Shown: positions 1 through 10,985 of the stretch, one piece after another
How positions within the stretch are numbered: position 1 is the first letter of the stretch
How the letters are laid out: each line of letters starts with the position of its first letter
NCBI RefSeq assembly: GCF_001625305.1
Contig: NW_017803713.1
Coordinates: forward strand, 323,949-387,948
DNA from: Branchiostoma belcheri
Taxonomy: Eukaryota; Chordata; Leptocardii; Amphioxiformes; Branchiostomatidae
Reading direction: 5' to 3'
Length of the DNA: 64,000 nt
Position numbers and translations under genes: made by a program
The notes under the pieces: generated by a model
The model's input: the letters and a program-made list of their open reading frames with translations, nothing else
Told to the model about the DNA's origin: nothing
Databases searched by the model: none

Positions 1-107
1 CGTAATGTGGAGGTCTCCTGAATGCAGCGTACTTATGCATAGCGGGCTCTCAAAATTTAGTGTAGTCTCAGCGTTGCCACCACCCCCCACCCCCCATGCA
101 GGCCCTC
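1..107. mobile_element. Right end of a family A inverted-repeat transposon, truncated by the window edge
   Basis: The end motif CCCCATGCAGGCCCTC at 93-107, preceded by CTCAAAATTTAGTGT and GCGTTG, matches the right end of the composite element that stops at 48963. It also matches the ends of the short element at 26787-27004. Only the right end lies in the window, so length and target duplication cannot be judged. The family is defined here from three copies. I do not know its published name. Confidence 0.6.
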
Positions 108-1264
108 ATTGGCCAGAGGAGCTTGGTGGCCAATGGACACTCCTCTGGTCAGTGGTACTGCCATGTCACCTATGATCTGCTTGGAGATAAGTGTTAGCCC
201 AGACAGAAACCGCCATGATTTTGCTCCTGAGGTTAGGTGTCACTAGCTTGGGGGCAAAGATCTGGTAGAAATGAATGCATGTGGACTGGTCCTAACAATA
301 GACCAATTATAGGGACATCTTTTGTCGACAATATGTCGAAAGACATGGGGATACATGATAAAATCTAGACTTCTCGCTCAAAGGGATTGCATTGATCAGG
401 CATTAGGTAGTTTCTGTCCGAGGGAATCAGGACCATTATACTTACCAACTTTGCCCATCGCAAATCTGCTCAACTTGACGCACCACCCTGGTTGACTCAG
501 CCCACCGCCCTGGTAACTGGTGATCTTACAGCTAAAAGATTTTGGGATTCAGTTTTTGTTTCAAATTCTGCATTCTAACTATGCGTGTACCTTCTGTGGG
601 TACCAGACTACCGGAGTATGTTGAGGTAAGCACGAAGGGTAGCAGAATTCTGGCGCAAGTATAATGAGCCTTGGCGTCACCAGTGAGTGGTAGGCAAAAA
701 GTAGGCATATGCATATATAATTGGTCTAAACGAAAACAGGGCTAATTTACACGAGACAAAAATATCCAACTCCACACGGCGCTATGCGGTGCATGTGGGG
801 CGACCAATTTTTTGAGCGTGTAAACAAGCTCACCGCCTCCGCGTGGCGATTTTTCTGTGGCAAATTCAGCGGGGTCACCTGCGGCAGTGGCAAGCCTGTT
901 TACACGCTCAAATAATTGGTCGCCCAAGACGCTGCAGGTCAAATAATATTTTTGCCCCGTTAATTGGGCCATGGTGATTGCCCGTATGAATAATGCATTT
1001 ACAGCAAATTCAGAAATTATGTAATGCATTGTTTTATTTTCAGCCACTACTCATGATCACTGATTATGGTAAATACTTAGGATTGGACTTCCCAAAGAGA
1101 AGACACACAGAGCCCCCCCCCCTAACCCCTAAGGATGTAAACTAGAATCAGATGTTTGGAGCTTTGATATCATCAATGATATTAAGGGAATATGACTACT
1201 ACTATTACTAAGCATTGTTACTGGAAACCTGTCTCATGTCAATGTCACTTGCTTGTTTCTGCAG
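108..1264. other. Non-coding stretch upstream of the zinc-finger gene
   Basis: I see no convincing exon here. The only structured piece is an inverted repeat at 798-925, listed separately. A short run of C residues at 1114-1122 is simple sequence. The promoter of the zinc-finger gene should lie here or further left, but no TATA box or initiator stands out. Confidence 0.5.
798..925. repeat. Inverted repeat with ~30-base arms
   Basis: The left arm starts GGGCGACCAATT and runs through GAGCGTGTAAACA. The reverse complement of the right arm, ending at 925, reads GGGCGACCAATTATTTGAGC and continues GTGTAAACAGGC. The arms are nearly identical and enclose about 68 bases. This looks like the core of a foldback or miniature inverted-repeat element. 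No target duplication was recognised. Confidence 0.6.
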
Positions 1265-1329
1265 GCAGGGAATAGCTAATACAGCTGAGCTGCAGTCGAC
1301 AGCAGAACCCAACTCAGTTGGTCCATAAG
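1265..1329 (+). other. Possible 5' untranslated exon of the zinc-finger gene
   Basis: A pyrimidine-rich acceptor (TTGTTTCTGCAG) ends at 1264 and a donor-like AAG|GTAATA follows at 1329. All three frames contain stops, so it could only be untranslated. It is 585 bases upstream of the acceptor at 1911-1913 that precedes the first coding ATG. This is a splice-site guess only and needs transcript support. Confidence 0.25.
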
Positions 1330-1505
1330 GTAATATAAGAAGCTTCTTTCAATGTTGTCTTTAATTGTGCCATATGGTACTGAACTTCAAGGATACTTTA
1401 AGGGGCATCAGCCTTGGAAAATATTTGAGGATGCCAAGGAAAATACTTATCTCAAATGAAGTTACTGGATATTTATTGCAAAGTAATTATTATTGGAATA
1501 GTAAT

Positions 1506-1861
1506 CAGGGTTCTAGCTAGGATGTAATTTTAGCGTAGTGGTACTGGTCGCCTGTTGATGGGCCCTCCTTCCATGGTGCGGAGCTTTTAAAAATTTGAGC
1601 TAAAAACGGGGCCATTTGAGGGATACCCAAAGGGAAAAAAATGTTATTTCTAAGGTATGTACAATGTATCCTTGATTGGTAATTTTCCACATTTGATCTG
1701 GCATTCTTGAACAAAGAAATACAGTCCCAATGCCCCTATGCTGTATGTGTAGAGGGGGGGAATTTAGCGTAGGGGGTCAAAATCTTAGCGTAGGGGGGGA
1801 AATTTAGCGTAGGGGGTCAAAATTTTAGCGTAGGGGGCCCTTTGTGCTAGCTAGAACCCTG
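1506..1861. mobile_element. hAT-type non-autonomous DNA transposon (356 bp)
   Basis: Perfect 15-base terminal inverted repeats, CAGGGTTCTAGCTAG, bound the element. It is flanked by ATAGTAAT on the left (1498-1505) and TTAGTAAT on the right (1862-1869), a 7/8 match to an 8-base target duplication as made by hAT transposases. The interior near the right end has short tandem repeats of a unit containing TTTAGCGTAGGGGG. No transposase is encoded. It sits only ~50 bases upstream of the acceptor of the first coding exon of the zinc-finger gene. Confidence 0.85.
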
Positions 1862-1923
1862 TTAGTAATATTTATTCTTTTTGACTAAATAAAACTTTTG
1901 GTGTGGTCAACAGAGACAGGAAC

Positions 1924-4900
1924 ATGGAAGAGGAAGAGGAAGATAGGCACACAGAAGAGAAAGATGAGGAAAATGGAAACCCCAAAGGATTTCTGAAATG
2001 TACAGAATGTGACAAAACCTTTGTAAGTGCCTCCAAGTTGAAGTCTCATGCCAGAGTTCATGCTGGTCAAAAACTTGTTTTGGCTGTAAACACTGCCCAG
2101 CCAAGTTTGTGTATGAAAATCAGCTCAAGCTGCACAGACAAAATTCATGAGGGGAGCGGTGCCTATGCTTGTGCTCAATGTCCGGACAAAATTCACCCTA
2201 GCGTGGGGTACTAAAGCTGCATGAGAAAACCCATGTCAAGAAAAAGGCCTTTTCATGTTCAGAGTGTTCAGCGAATTTCGACAGTGAAGGCAGCCTGAAA
2301 GAACACAAAGAGTCTCACAGGTTTCCATATGCCTGCATGCAATGTACAGCAAGATTCAGTACAGCACGAGACCTCTGGGAGCACGAGAATGTCCACAACG
2401 ATGAAGGACCAGGCAGCGACTTAGATGAGCCTGCACATGTAGAGATTTCAGTCGCAGCTGAACAGGACAGCAGCAAAAATGTGAGCAAGAAGAAACTGCA
2501 TGGCTGCAGGAATTGCAGTACGTGGTTTGTCAGCACAGATCATCTTCAGAAACATAAATGTACAAATAGTAAAACTCCCATTGAAGAAAAGCCATATCAG
2601 TGTTCAAAGTGTCCTGAAAAGTTTGCCTATAAGAAAACTCTGAAGGAGCATGAGAAAAAACATGCCAAGAAGACACAGTTTTCGGCTGGGGCCAGTAGTG
2701 AAGATCTTTCAAAGACTGTGAACCTGACTGATTCGAATTCATTAGCAGGACCAAAGAAGAAAAGTCTGAAAGAGCATGAAAGAAAAAATGCTCAGAAGAC
2801 ACAGGAGTGCACAACAGAGGCCAGTAGTGAACTGGAAAGTATTTCAGAGATTGTGGACCTGACTGATGATTTGACAGAAGGACCACAAGATACTACCGAA
2901 TATGACAGTCTTCAGGAAAGTCAATTTAAATCCATGGATGAGATGCCACTGCAAACCTGCCCACATTGTAATGCTTCCTTTGCCACCAGCTGGAGGCTGA
3001 AGAGTCACATGACGATGCATGCAGGCAAGCTTGTGCATCACTGCTCCAAATGTCCTGCCAGCTTTACATCAAAAGTAGGCCTGAAGAAACATGAGAAGAG
3101 GCATAGTAGGAAACAAAGTTACAGTTGTACTCAATGCCCTGCCAAGTTCACTGTCTGGAGTAATCTGCAAAGGCATAGGAAGTCACACAAGGGTGCCAAA
3201 CCGTTCAGTTGCCCTGAGTGCCCGGCCAAGTTCGTTAGTTACGTTGAGAAGATGAGCCACATGGACGTACATGGCAAGGCTCACAGCTGCTCGCATTGTG
3301 GTGCAAAATTCACCCACTACAGCAGCCTGGTGAGCCACCAGAGGTGTCACCAAGTGGAGAAGAAGAAGGTTTACAGTTGTACTAGCTGCCCGGCCAAGTT
3401 TGCTCAACCACACAGTCTCAGGCTACATCGAAGGATCCATGGTACTGTAGATTACAACTGCCGCGAGTGTCCGGCAACATTCCAGAAACGGGGGCACCTT
3501 GAGAGTCACATGCTGGTCCACACAGGTGGAGACAAGCCTCACAAGTGCAAGTTCTGTTCGGCTCAGTACAAATGTATAAGTCACCTCACAAAGCATGAAA
3601 AGCTTCATCAGGAGGTAGATGTGGTTAGCATGCCACCAAATGAAGCTTCACCATTTAGCAATGAAGACAAGCAGTGTGTTGAACAGACAGGCAATAAGAG
3701 GAAGCACAGAGATCAGGAAGCAACAAGGCCTGCGAAGAAGAGCTACAACTGCAAAGAGTGCCCAGCAAAGTTCACCAGTGCAAGTCACTTGTGGAGTCAC
3801 ATGCAGGTGCATTTTGGTGGAGAAAAGCCCCACCACTGCCCCCACTGTTCTGCCACGTTTGCCTCACCCTATCACCTCACAAGGCATCTGGAGGTCCACA
3901 AAGAGGATACAGATTTGGACAACTCAAGTCTTCTTCAAGATGCTGAGGCCACATCAGAAGTACCCAGAAAAAAACAGAAGCAGCAGCCTCCTGCAAGCAA
4001 TGTGAGATACAGCTGCTCCATTTGTTCTGAGGAGTTTCTGCATCCACAGGATCTTAAAGTCCACTGGAGGACCCACAGTAGAGAGAAAATCATATACAGC
4101 TGTGATGAATGTCCTGCTACTTTCCCCCACTTGGGTCATCTGAAAAGGCATCAAAAGGCCCACAAAAATGATGGTCTCTACCATTGCCCTTACTGCTCAG
4201 CCAAGTATGATGCACGTGCTAATTTAACGATGCACATGAGGGCCCAGCATCTAGTTGATGAAAGGGACAGGCCGTATGTCTGCCCAGAGTGTCCTGCTAA
4301 TTATCTCCGCCCAGACCACCTGCGAAGCCACCTGAAAGTGCACAGGGAAGGGCCTGTACAGAGACCAAACAGGTGCCAGCATTGCACAGCCACTTTTGGA
4401 ACACCCTCAGAGCTTACAAAGCACATGAAGCTCCACACTCTGAACGATGGAGGTAATGAGGGAGTGAAGGAACACCTTTGTCCTAAATGTCCAGCTGGGT
4501 TCAGGAATGCCCATGATCTCAGTCAGCATCTTGAGAAGGTTCACATCAACAAGTCCAACGTCTGCACAGAGTGCCCAGCAAGGTTTAGTCGTCCTGACCA
4601 CCTGAGGAATCACATGTTGTTACACTCAGAAGTAGGCCAAGACCAGCGGCTCTACCACTGCAACTATTGCAGTGCCAAGTTTCACGCCAAGTACCATCTC
4701 ACCAGCCACGAAAGGCTCCACAGTCCATCCAATCCAGAAACAGCCATGTCTTCCTACAAGTGCCCACATTGTTTGCGAAGGTTTAAAACAGTGAAGTCAA
4801 TGAAGAACCACATTAGGAGTTGCCTCCTTGCTAAAGAAAATAGACCACACACCTGTTCACACTGCCCAGCTAAATTTGCCTTTGCTTCAACACTGAAGAG

Positions 4901-6986
4901 CCACATGAAAACTCACATTGTTGAGGAGCCAGGCAATAGTCCGCAGGATGCTGCGGTATTATCTTCTACCACAGAACTACCATCTCCAACCACTTCCAGC
5001 CTGACATCAGCTGGTGATGATGGTAAGAACTACCACTGCGAAGAATGTCCTGGCAAGTTTTCTTCTGAATATCACCTGAAGAGACACCAGGAAATACACA
5101 ATGCCAGTAATGCGAGGCCATACAGTTGCTCCTTCTGCACTGCAAAGTTCAGTAACACTGGTCGCCTTGTAGAGCATGTCAAGATTCACAAACAGGAGTC
5201 ACCTCCTCCACCTCCCTCAGAGTCAGAGACAGTCCTCCAACTTTCAACAAAGAAGAGAGGCGTGAGGGTGATATATCGTTGTAATGTGTGCGATGCGACA
5301 TTTACAACGCAAGTGCACCTGAACACACACAAGAAGGTGCACTCACAGGATAACCTGTACAGCTGTTCAAAGTGTCCAGCAAAATTTGACCAGCAAAGTT
5401 ACCTGGAAGACCACATGAAGACACACTCAGCAAGTGTGCAAGAGTCCTCGAAGACAGCAAAACCTACAGAAAGCACCGGTAAGAGCAAGGATTCTGCTGC
5501 CAAGAAGACCAAATGGTTCACTTGTCAATACTGCAAGTCCAAGTTCAGAGGAGCGTCAAGACTCGCCGTGCATGTTAATGTCCATCATTGGGAAGAGAAG
5601 CAAAGGAGCAAGTCCCAGCCAGCATCTCAGAACATTCAGGACCGTTTCAATGGCAGGAATTACAAATGTCCACAGTGTCCTTCCAAGTTTACCAATGCCG
5701 TGAGCCTTACGATTCACCAGCGGGTCCATCAGGGTGACAGGCCACACAAGTGTCAGAAGTGCTTGGCTACCTTCTCGACACCTGGTAGTTTAAAAAGGCA
5801 CGTGGACTCGCGCCATGGGACTGGGATGAGGCGTCACACTTGCCCATACTGTCCTACCAAGTTTCTCCGATTGGGTCATTTGAAGGTGCATCTGATCGTA
5901 CACACCAGGGAGGGGCCTGGTCTGCACCACTGCACCCACTGCACCGCGAAGTTCCTCCACAAGACAACATTAACCCACCATCTGAAGGTACACAATGTCA
6001 AGTCCTATAAGTGCAATAGGTGTTCTTTGGAGTTCTCATCTCGAGAAGATCATAGAAAGCATCAAAGGACTCACTCTGAGAAACCGGCCTCTACCAAACA
6101 ACCAAACAATGCTGCCAGCAGCAGTAAGGTACAAAACCATGAGGCAGACAAGAAGACCTCTTCAGCGGATCGTCCATACACCTGTCAGAAGTGTTCCCGT
6201 AAGTTCCTGAGCTCCCAGCAGCTGGAGTATCACATGGTGTGGCACAGTGGGGACAGGCGACATGAATGCTCCCTTTGCTCCCAGACGTTCCCCACAGTAC
6301 AGAGCCTGAAGGAGCACAGGAAAACGCACGCCGGTGAGAGACCTTTCAGGTGTCCGATGTGTCCTGCGGACTTTGAACGCAACAGCAGCCTGAAAAGGCA
6401 TGTAGAGAATAAGCATTTTAAAGAAAATGATGAGAGTAGCACAGGTGTTTCCCCAACAACCCAAAGAGTATCAGATGAACCACAGAAGGGAAGCTCTGAT
6501 GGGAGTAACAAAAACTCTCCCAAGCAGCAGAAAACCAACACTGGGAGAGAGAAGTTTTACTCTTGTTCAACATGTTCACAAAAGTTTAAAAGGTTTCAAG
6601 ATTTGAAAAAACACAGGAAAAGCCATTCTCGAGGAAAGCCTGCAAAACGCACTGGCAAAAGGGTGACATGTCCAGAGTGCAAGGCCAGCTTCTCTGATTT
6701 AAGAACCCTTGAACGCCATCAGAGAATCCACACTGGTGAGAAACCATTTGCGTGTCCCATGTGTTCGGTACGGTTTGCCAGAAAAGATCATTTATTGAGG
6801 CATGTTGCAACTAAACATGCTGAGAGCGAGCCAGCCAATCCTCCCACATTGAACCAGGAGCCATGCCCCAAACCTCACAAGAAGGTCTACAACTGCCCTG
6901 AATGCCCAGCCAGGTTCAGCACTGCTGAGTTACTGACACGTCATAAGAAAATCCATCCCATCTTTACCAAAGAAACACCAAACAAG
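1924..6986 (+). CDS. Poly-C2H2 zinc-finger protein, large finger exon
   Basis: The exon starts after the acceptor CAACAG (ends 1913). The chosen ATG at 1924 has a strong context (AACATGG). An acidic leader (EEEEEDRH) precedes the first finger, FLKCTEC...H...H. From 2211 to 6986 a single frame stays open and encodes about 40 fingers of the form C-x2-C-x12-H-x3-5-H, most carrying a CPAKF-like core. A few are degenerate, for example HLQKHKC and MKNHIRSC. Linkers are mostly not TGEKP, although TGEKPF and AGERPF occur near the C-terminal end. Finger arrays of this kind normally bind DNA in the nucleus. The target is unknown and I recognise no specific orthologue. The donor AACAAG|GTGAGT is at 6986, phase 0, matching the next exon in phase. 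Positions 2070-2215 change frame four times (separate entry), so the start is less certain than the body. Confidence 0.85.
2070..2215 (+). pseudogene. Frame-broken zinc-finger segment within the exon
   Basis: Finger homology is continuous but the frame is not. The first finger (to ~2075) is in the frame of the ATG at 1924. The next finger (CKHCPAKF, 2085-2142) is in the frame of the downstream 1550-codon reading frame. The following one (IHEGSGAYACAQC, 2143-2187) returns to the first frame. KFTLAWGT (2189-2208) is in the third frame, and KLHEKTH from 2211 is in the main frame. At least four indels in ~140 bases are needed, and two or three of them sit at A runs. Either the assembly is poor here or the 5' finger block is decaying. 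If the segment is genuine, translation may start at ATG 2337. Confidence 0.7.
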
Positions 6987-7384
6987 GTGAGTCATTCTTT
7001 TGTCGTTACAAAATCTGCCAGATACAATGACAGACTTATCGAAATAAATGTACTATAAGCAGATTTTGTTTGATACCAGGACATATTGTATATTTAAAAA
7101 GCAGGTGTTTTGATATGGCAATAGTTGGATGTTCTAAAGTTCCAGGGACTTATTGCCTTCAGTCAAATTTTTAATTCAGCATATTGAGCCATTGCTGGCA
7201 TGGATTGCTAGTTTTAGTTACGGCACTTATGTGTATGTGAAGGTGTCCATAAAGATATGCCACTCTCTAGCATTGTCTTTGTCATCCTACATTTACACAC
7301 AACACAAGACATTCTTTGTCAATGTGCTGATTTTTCAGTAAGTAGAAGAATCATAACTTTTTTTGTTTGCATACTCTCTCCCAG
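6987..7384 (+). other. Intron of the zinc-finger gene
   Basis: The donor GTGAGT follows AACAAG, and the acceptor CTCTCTCCCAG ends at 7384. Both sides are phase 0, so the finger exon joins the 691-codon exon without a frame change. The intron reads through only 24 codons before a stop, as expected if it is removed. Confidence 0.8.
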
Positions 7385-9460
7385 AGTTCCTCAGCATCTA
7401 ACCTGGCTACGCTGGAAGTGGTGGAGACGCAGGTTGTCCACGAGCCAGGGGCAGCCTCACACGTCGAGACTGTCGTTGTGGCCAACCTGGAGCAACTTCC
7501 CATACACGGGTCAGAAGATGCCACAGTAGACAAAGTGTTACAAACAGATGACAAGTCTAGAACTCCAGAATCTTCTGAATTTCCACAGTACCACAAAGGT
7601 CATCAGCAATCAGGGAGCAGCTCTTCTGCAGGGCACCTAGCTGAAGGCAATACTACACAAGTAGCAACGGTGTCAAGAGAAGCAGCGACAATGCATGATC
7701 ATGCTTCCCATCTCATGAAACAACTCCAAAAGGGAAATGAGCAAGTCCCTGCCCCTGGCAATGTACCACTTCTGCAAGGCCTGTGGCAGAGGTCAGACAC
7801 AACCAGCCCTCCCCAGGGCATTGTCCCTGTAGGGCTGTCCTATGGGGAGGCACTACAGGCTGGGGAGACCATACTGCAGGCTTCCATGGCAAACAGCTAC
7901 TACTGTGGCTGGAACAGGAATACCATCCAACAACAGGTAACACAGACAAGCTCGTCTGCAAATTCACCTGGAATAGGCCAGGTGTTACAAGTGTCATCGG
8001 CCAGAACCAATCAACAAATGCCACTTGATGATCGACCGCCCAATCAGGGCCAAGCTAATTCCCATAATGTGGTGCAAAACAATGAAAATAGGAGACAAGT
8101 TCAGCATAGGGATGAGGGCAAGCACCAAGACATCAGATACTTCTGTATCGGTTGCAAGCAAGTCTTTGCCACAGACAAAGACCTCAAGGATCATCTGCAA
8201 GGTAGTGAAGAGACACCCGGCCAAGATAGTCATAAGATAGTCGTGCTACAGAAGAAAACTACTACTTCGGATCAGGAAAAGACATCTGCGTGTAGCGAAG
8301 CTAACGTACTGGTTGTGCCGAGGCAGAGCATGAACAGAGTGGTGGCAAACTGCAGCCATGTCTTCTGTGTTCTCTGTGCGGGGAAGGTCAACATCAATGA
8401 CCTCTCCCACCATGTCAGGATTAAACACGGGATATATTCATTAAACGGGGAGTACCCCTTTGGGCAGGCGACTAGCTGTATGACTTGCAGTCGAAGGCTG
8501 TATGGTGAAGAAGATGTACAGAAACACACGAGCAAGAGGCACATTGTGCTAAGGGACACAGCAGGACCCTTTCTTGCATACGACAACACCCAGAGAATCA
8601 GTGATACTGATGAGGACACAGAAAATGACAGACAACTCACTGATTCAGCTAATAGAGGAAACAATTTACTTGAAGAGTCAAGTTTGTCAACAAGTGACTT
8701 GTGTAACAGGATGGGCAATAATTCCTCTTCAGAAAAGCCAGGCTTGCCCAGTGCTGCAATGACAACTTTATCGACTAAAGATGACAAAGAAATGCTGTTG
8801 TCGAAAGGTGCGTTTTCACTCAGTGATGCCCAAAAGAAGAAATTTTTGATGATTTCAAGGGCAGCCGATGCTTGCCTCAAGAAAAAGCGGTATCTCGTCA
8901 TACGGGGCAGTGATGGTACTGACAGATCAGCATGCTCCTCCCCCCTAACAGACTGCAGTAGCTCCCATGATACTACTCAGTCACCACCTCTGAACACCCT
9001 TGAGCCACAAGCACAGCCTACATGCCATATTAAGATTGAAGAAGGGGAGAAGTCAAGTGCTTGTGCTTCCAGCAGTCTGAATGAACAGCCAAATTCGAAC
9101 AATAATTCTCAGTATGTGGCTGCAAAAGCAAGTCTACAAAAACAACTAGCCATGGTGGCTGGTATCCTGTCATCAACCCTTAGAAAGACATCTTCCACTG
9201 AACTGAATCCTAAGATGAAAGATCAGAGAAATACTACAAACTCTCAGGTTACTACACCAATTGCAACTCTTCAGACTAAAGGAGGAAAGGGCTCTCTGAG
9301 CAGTGTATCTATAAAGACAGAACCAGTTTCTGCTGAGGTTGGAAGTGCTGATGTTGGTATGTCTGCCCCTTCAGATGCAGAAGGCATGGAGGATTTAGGG
9401 GATGTCACTGCCATAAATGAACCTCTCAAGTCTATCAAGGAGGACGTTGACAACTTCTAG
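7385..9460 (+). CDS. C-terminal exon of the zinc-finger protein
   Basis: This exon adds 691 codons and ends with a stop at 9458-9460. The first ~250 residues are low-complexity, rich in Ser, Gln and Asn. Three finger-like motifs follow: YFCIGC...DHLQ (incomplete), FCVLCAGK...HHVRIKH and SCMTCSRR...KHTSKRH. The last two have C-x2-C-x12-H-x4-H spacing. Three SUMO-acceptor-type motifs (IKIE, IKTE and IKED, fitting hydrophobic-Lys-x-Glu/Asp) lie in the last ~150 residues, which is typical of transcriptional regulators. Together with the finger exon the protein would be about 2,240 residues from Met 2337, or nearer 2,380 if the broken 5' block is translated. No enzyme domain is visible. Confidence 0.8.
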   Translation, partial: SSSASNLATLEVVETQVVHEPGAASHVETVVVANLEQLPIHGSEDATVDKVLQTDDKSRTPESSEFPQYHKGHQQSGSSSSAGHLAEGNTTQVATVSREAATMHDHASHLMKQLQKGNEQVPAPGNVPLLQGLWQRSDTTSPPQGIVPVGLSYGEALQAGETILQASMANSYYCGWNRNTIQQQVTQTSSSANSPGIGQVLQVSSARTNQQMPLDDRPPNQGQANSHNVVQNNENRRQVQHRDEGKHQDIRYFCIGCKQVFATDKDLKDHLQGSEETPGQDSHKIVVLQKKTTTSDQEKTSACSEANVLVVPRQSMNRVVANCSHVFCVLCAGKVNINDLSHHVRIKHGIYSLNGEYPFGQATSCMTCSRRLYGEEDVQKHTSKRHIVLRDTAGPFLAYDNTQRISDTDEDTENDRQLTDSANRGNNLLEESSLSTSDLCNRMGNNSSSEKPGLPSAAMTTLSTKDDKEMLLSKGAFSLSDAQKKKFLMISRAADACLKKKRYLVIRGSDGTDRSACSSPLTDCSSSHDTTQSPPLNTLEPQAQPTCHIKIEEGEKSSACASSSLNEQPNSNNNSQYVAAKASLQKQLAMVAGILSSTLRKTSSTELNPKMKDQRNTTNSQVTTPIATLQTKGGKGSLSSVSIKTEPVSAEVGSADVGMSAPSDAEGMEDLGDVTAINEPLKSIKEDVDNF

Positions 9461-10507
9461 AGGATGTCTTATTACTGACTTTCAATGAAGAACATCTTCC
9501 TTTTAGGATCAAATTGTACATGTCATGAGTAATGGTGCTGTTTTTGTATGTACTGTATAAATTGCAAGATAACATTTAAATTCCTACCATTAGAATTCCT
9601 TTTCTTATTTTGATTTATCTCTATTATAGGTGACCTTCCAGGTACATGTACTAGAGACAGTAGGTGAGATCCTCAGCCCAAGTAGTGACTCGCACGTATC
9701 AGAATGATATGTTGTCAGAAACATTGCAAAATGCAGCCTTCGTGTTTTCATATGTCTCTAATACCTGACGACAAAGGAATATAAAGAGAAGATGACTTTA
9801 ACATATTTTTATTCAAGCTTTCTCAATTGTTTATGACAGTCTATTATGACATGATGTGAACCCAGGATTAACCACTAAACCTTAGAACCAAGAAAGGATT
9901 TTTATTCATTAATCATGGCATTATTCATGTTAGCAGGTGTTCATTATTGAATAACAAATCAGTGAACATATGTAATACATATGTATAATGATGTACGTCT
10001 CAGCATTCCTCCTTACTGCCTGAAGTAGTTGTCATCACCGTCTTCATGGTATGCTAAAGAAATAATGCAGAGAATGTTATTTTTAGCGCAAATTCATGCA
10101 AATAGGATCTTATTTGCATTATCAATTAAAAATATTTATAGTTTTTCAGCCACAATTATGGTTAACATCATTTGGCGAAGGTATGAGTTCGTGGAGCTCT
10201 AGTAATTTTGTAACCATCTTGTCAAATTCTGGGACCCAAATCAGGTCTTGAATTGTTGACAACTCGCTTTAATGATTAACAGTCTTGACTGCGCGGCCTT
10301 TTTTTAACGCCATGTATGCAATTAATCTCGACAAAACTCTCCTTGACAATTAATTACGTACTTTTTATCTAGAGCTTGGCAGGGTTCCATTATCCGCGGG
10401 GTTGTGTTGATCTCTAGCTTGTCAAACAGTCAAGTCAAGTCAAGAATGTCAACGGAGCCGATGGCACACACTGCACATTACGTGCCTTCTGTACGTCGTG
10501 GTATGTC

Positions 10508-10513
10508 AATAAA
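10508..10513 (+). terminator. Possible polyadenylation signal AATAAA
   Basis: AATAAA lies about 1 kb after the zinc-finger stop codon and ~480 bases before the otopetrin-like start. It could terminate the zinc-finger transcript. The same hexamer is conserved in duplicate unit 2 at 14044-14049, where it has no zinc-finger gene upstream, so its use is uncertain. Confidence 0.3.
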
Positions 10514-10531
10514 ACATCGAGCTAGCTAAGC

Positions 10532-10618
10532 TCTAGCCTGATTAAATCGCTTTTGCCGGCCGCCCAACATCCAGCCGGACTATGTAGGGAGCCCCCCGGA
10601 GCTTGGGTTTCGCAGGCT
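10532..10618. mobile_element. 87-base insertion with 8-base target duplication, absent from duplicate unit 2
   Basis: The insert is flanked by AGCTAAGC (10524-10531) and AGCCAAGC (10619-10626), an imperfect 8-base duplication. Unit 2 has the empty site AGCTAAGC followed directly by TCAGGGAC. The insert ends carry AGCCTG and CAGGCT, a short inverted repeat. The size and 8-base duplication suggest a tiny hAT-type element that inserted after the tandem duplication. Confidence 0.75.
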
Positions 10619-10985
10619 AGCCAAGCTCAGGGACAACATTACATACTACACGAGCACACTGGAAACGTTTTAGTGGCCATAGTCACATAGTTCGATGTAG
10701 TTGTTTTTTCTGACAAGATAGAGATACAAACAATTCCACTGGGAACTCGGACCCTGCCGTGCGCTTGGTACGTAGAATTTCGCGTGTGGCTTTAAGGGAA
10801 TCGCCTATGGGGTCTTGAACTACCATGTCAACTTGTGGAATAAATGATCATCATATTATTAAATAAATAGAGCAGGCGGGGCCAGGGTGAGACTGTGTTT
10901 TCTATAGTTACCAGACAGACACACAGTACACAGTAGAGTCTGGAGACTCTGGACTCTCTTGGCCTCCGCCATATGATCAAGTTCG

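Larger units (their letters stand above)
9461..10985. other. 3' untranslated/intergenic sequence and upstream region of otopetrin-like copy 1
   Basis: The first ~190 bases after the stop are unique. From 9651 onward the sequence is the start of the tandem duplication, so the duplication breakpoint falls just behind the zinc-finger gene, probably in its 3' untranslated region. No other exon is visible. An 87-base insertion (10532-10618) and an AATAAA (10508-10513) are listed separately. Confidence 0.5.

Noticed and set aside
1903..1923. Earlier start of the zinc-finger frame at a GTG codon
   Set aside because: It lies in the intron before the acceptor at 1911-1913. The ATG at 1924 has strong context.
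2315..6810. Several open minus-strand frames of 60-118 codons across the zinc-finger exon
   Set aside because: They are mirror images of repeated Cys/His codons on the plus strand, vary with finger spacing and have no independent start or homology.
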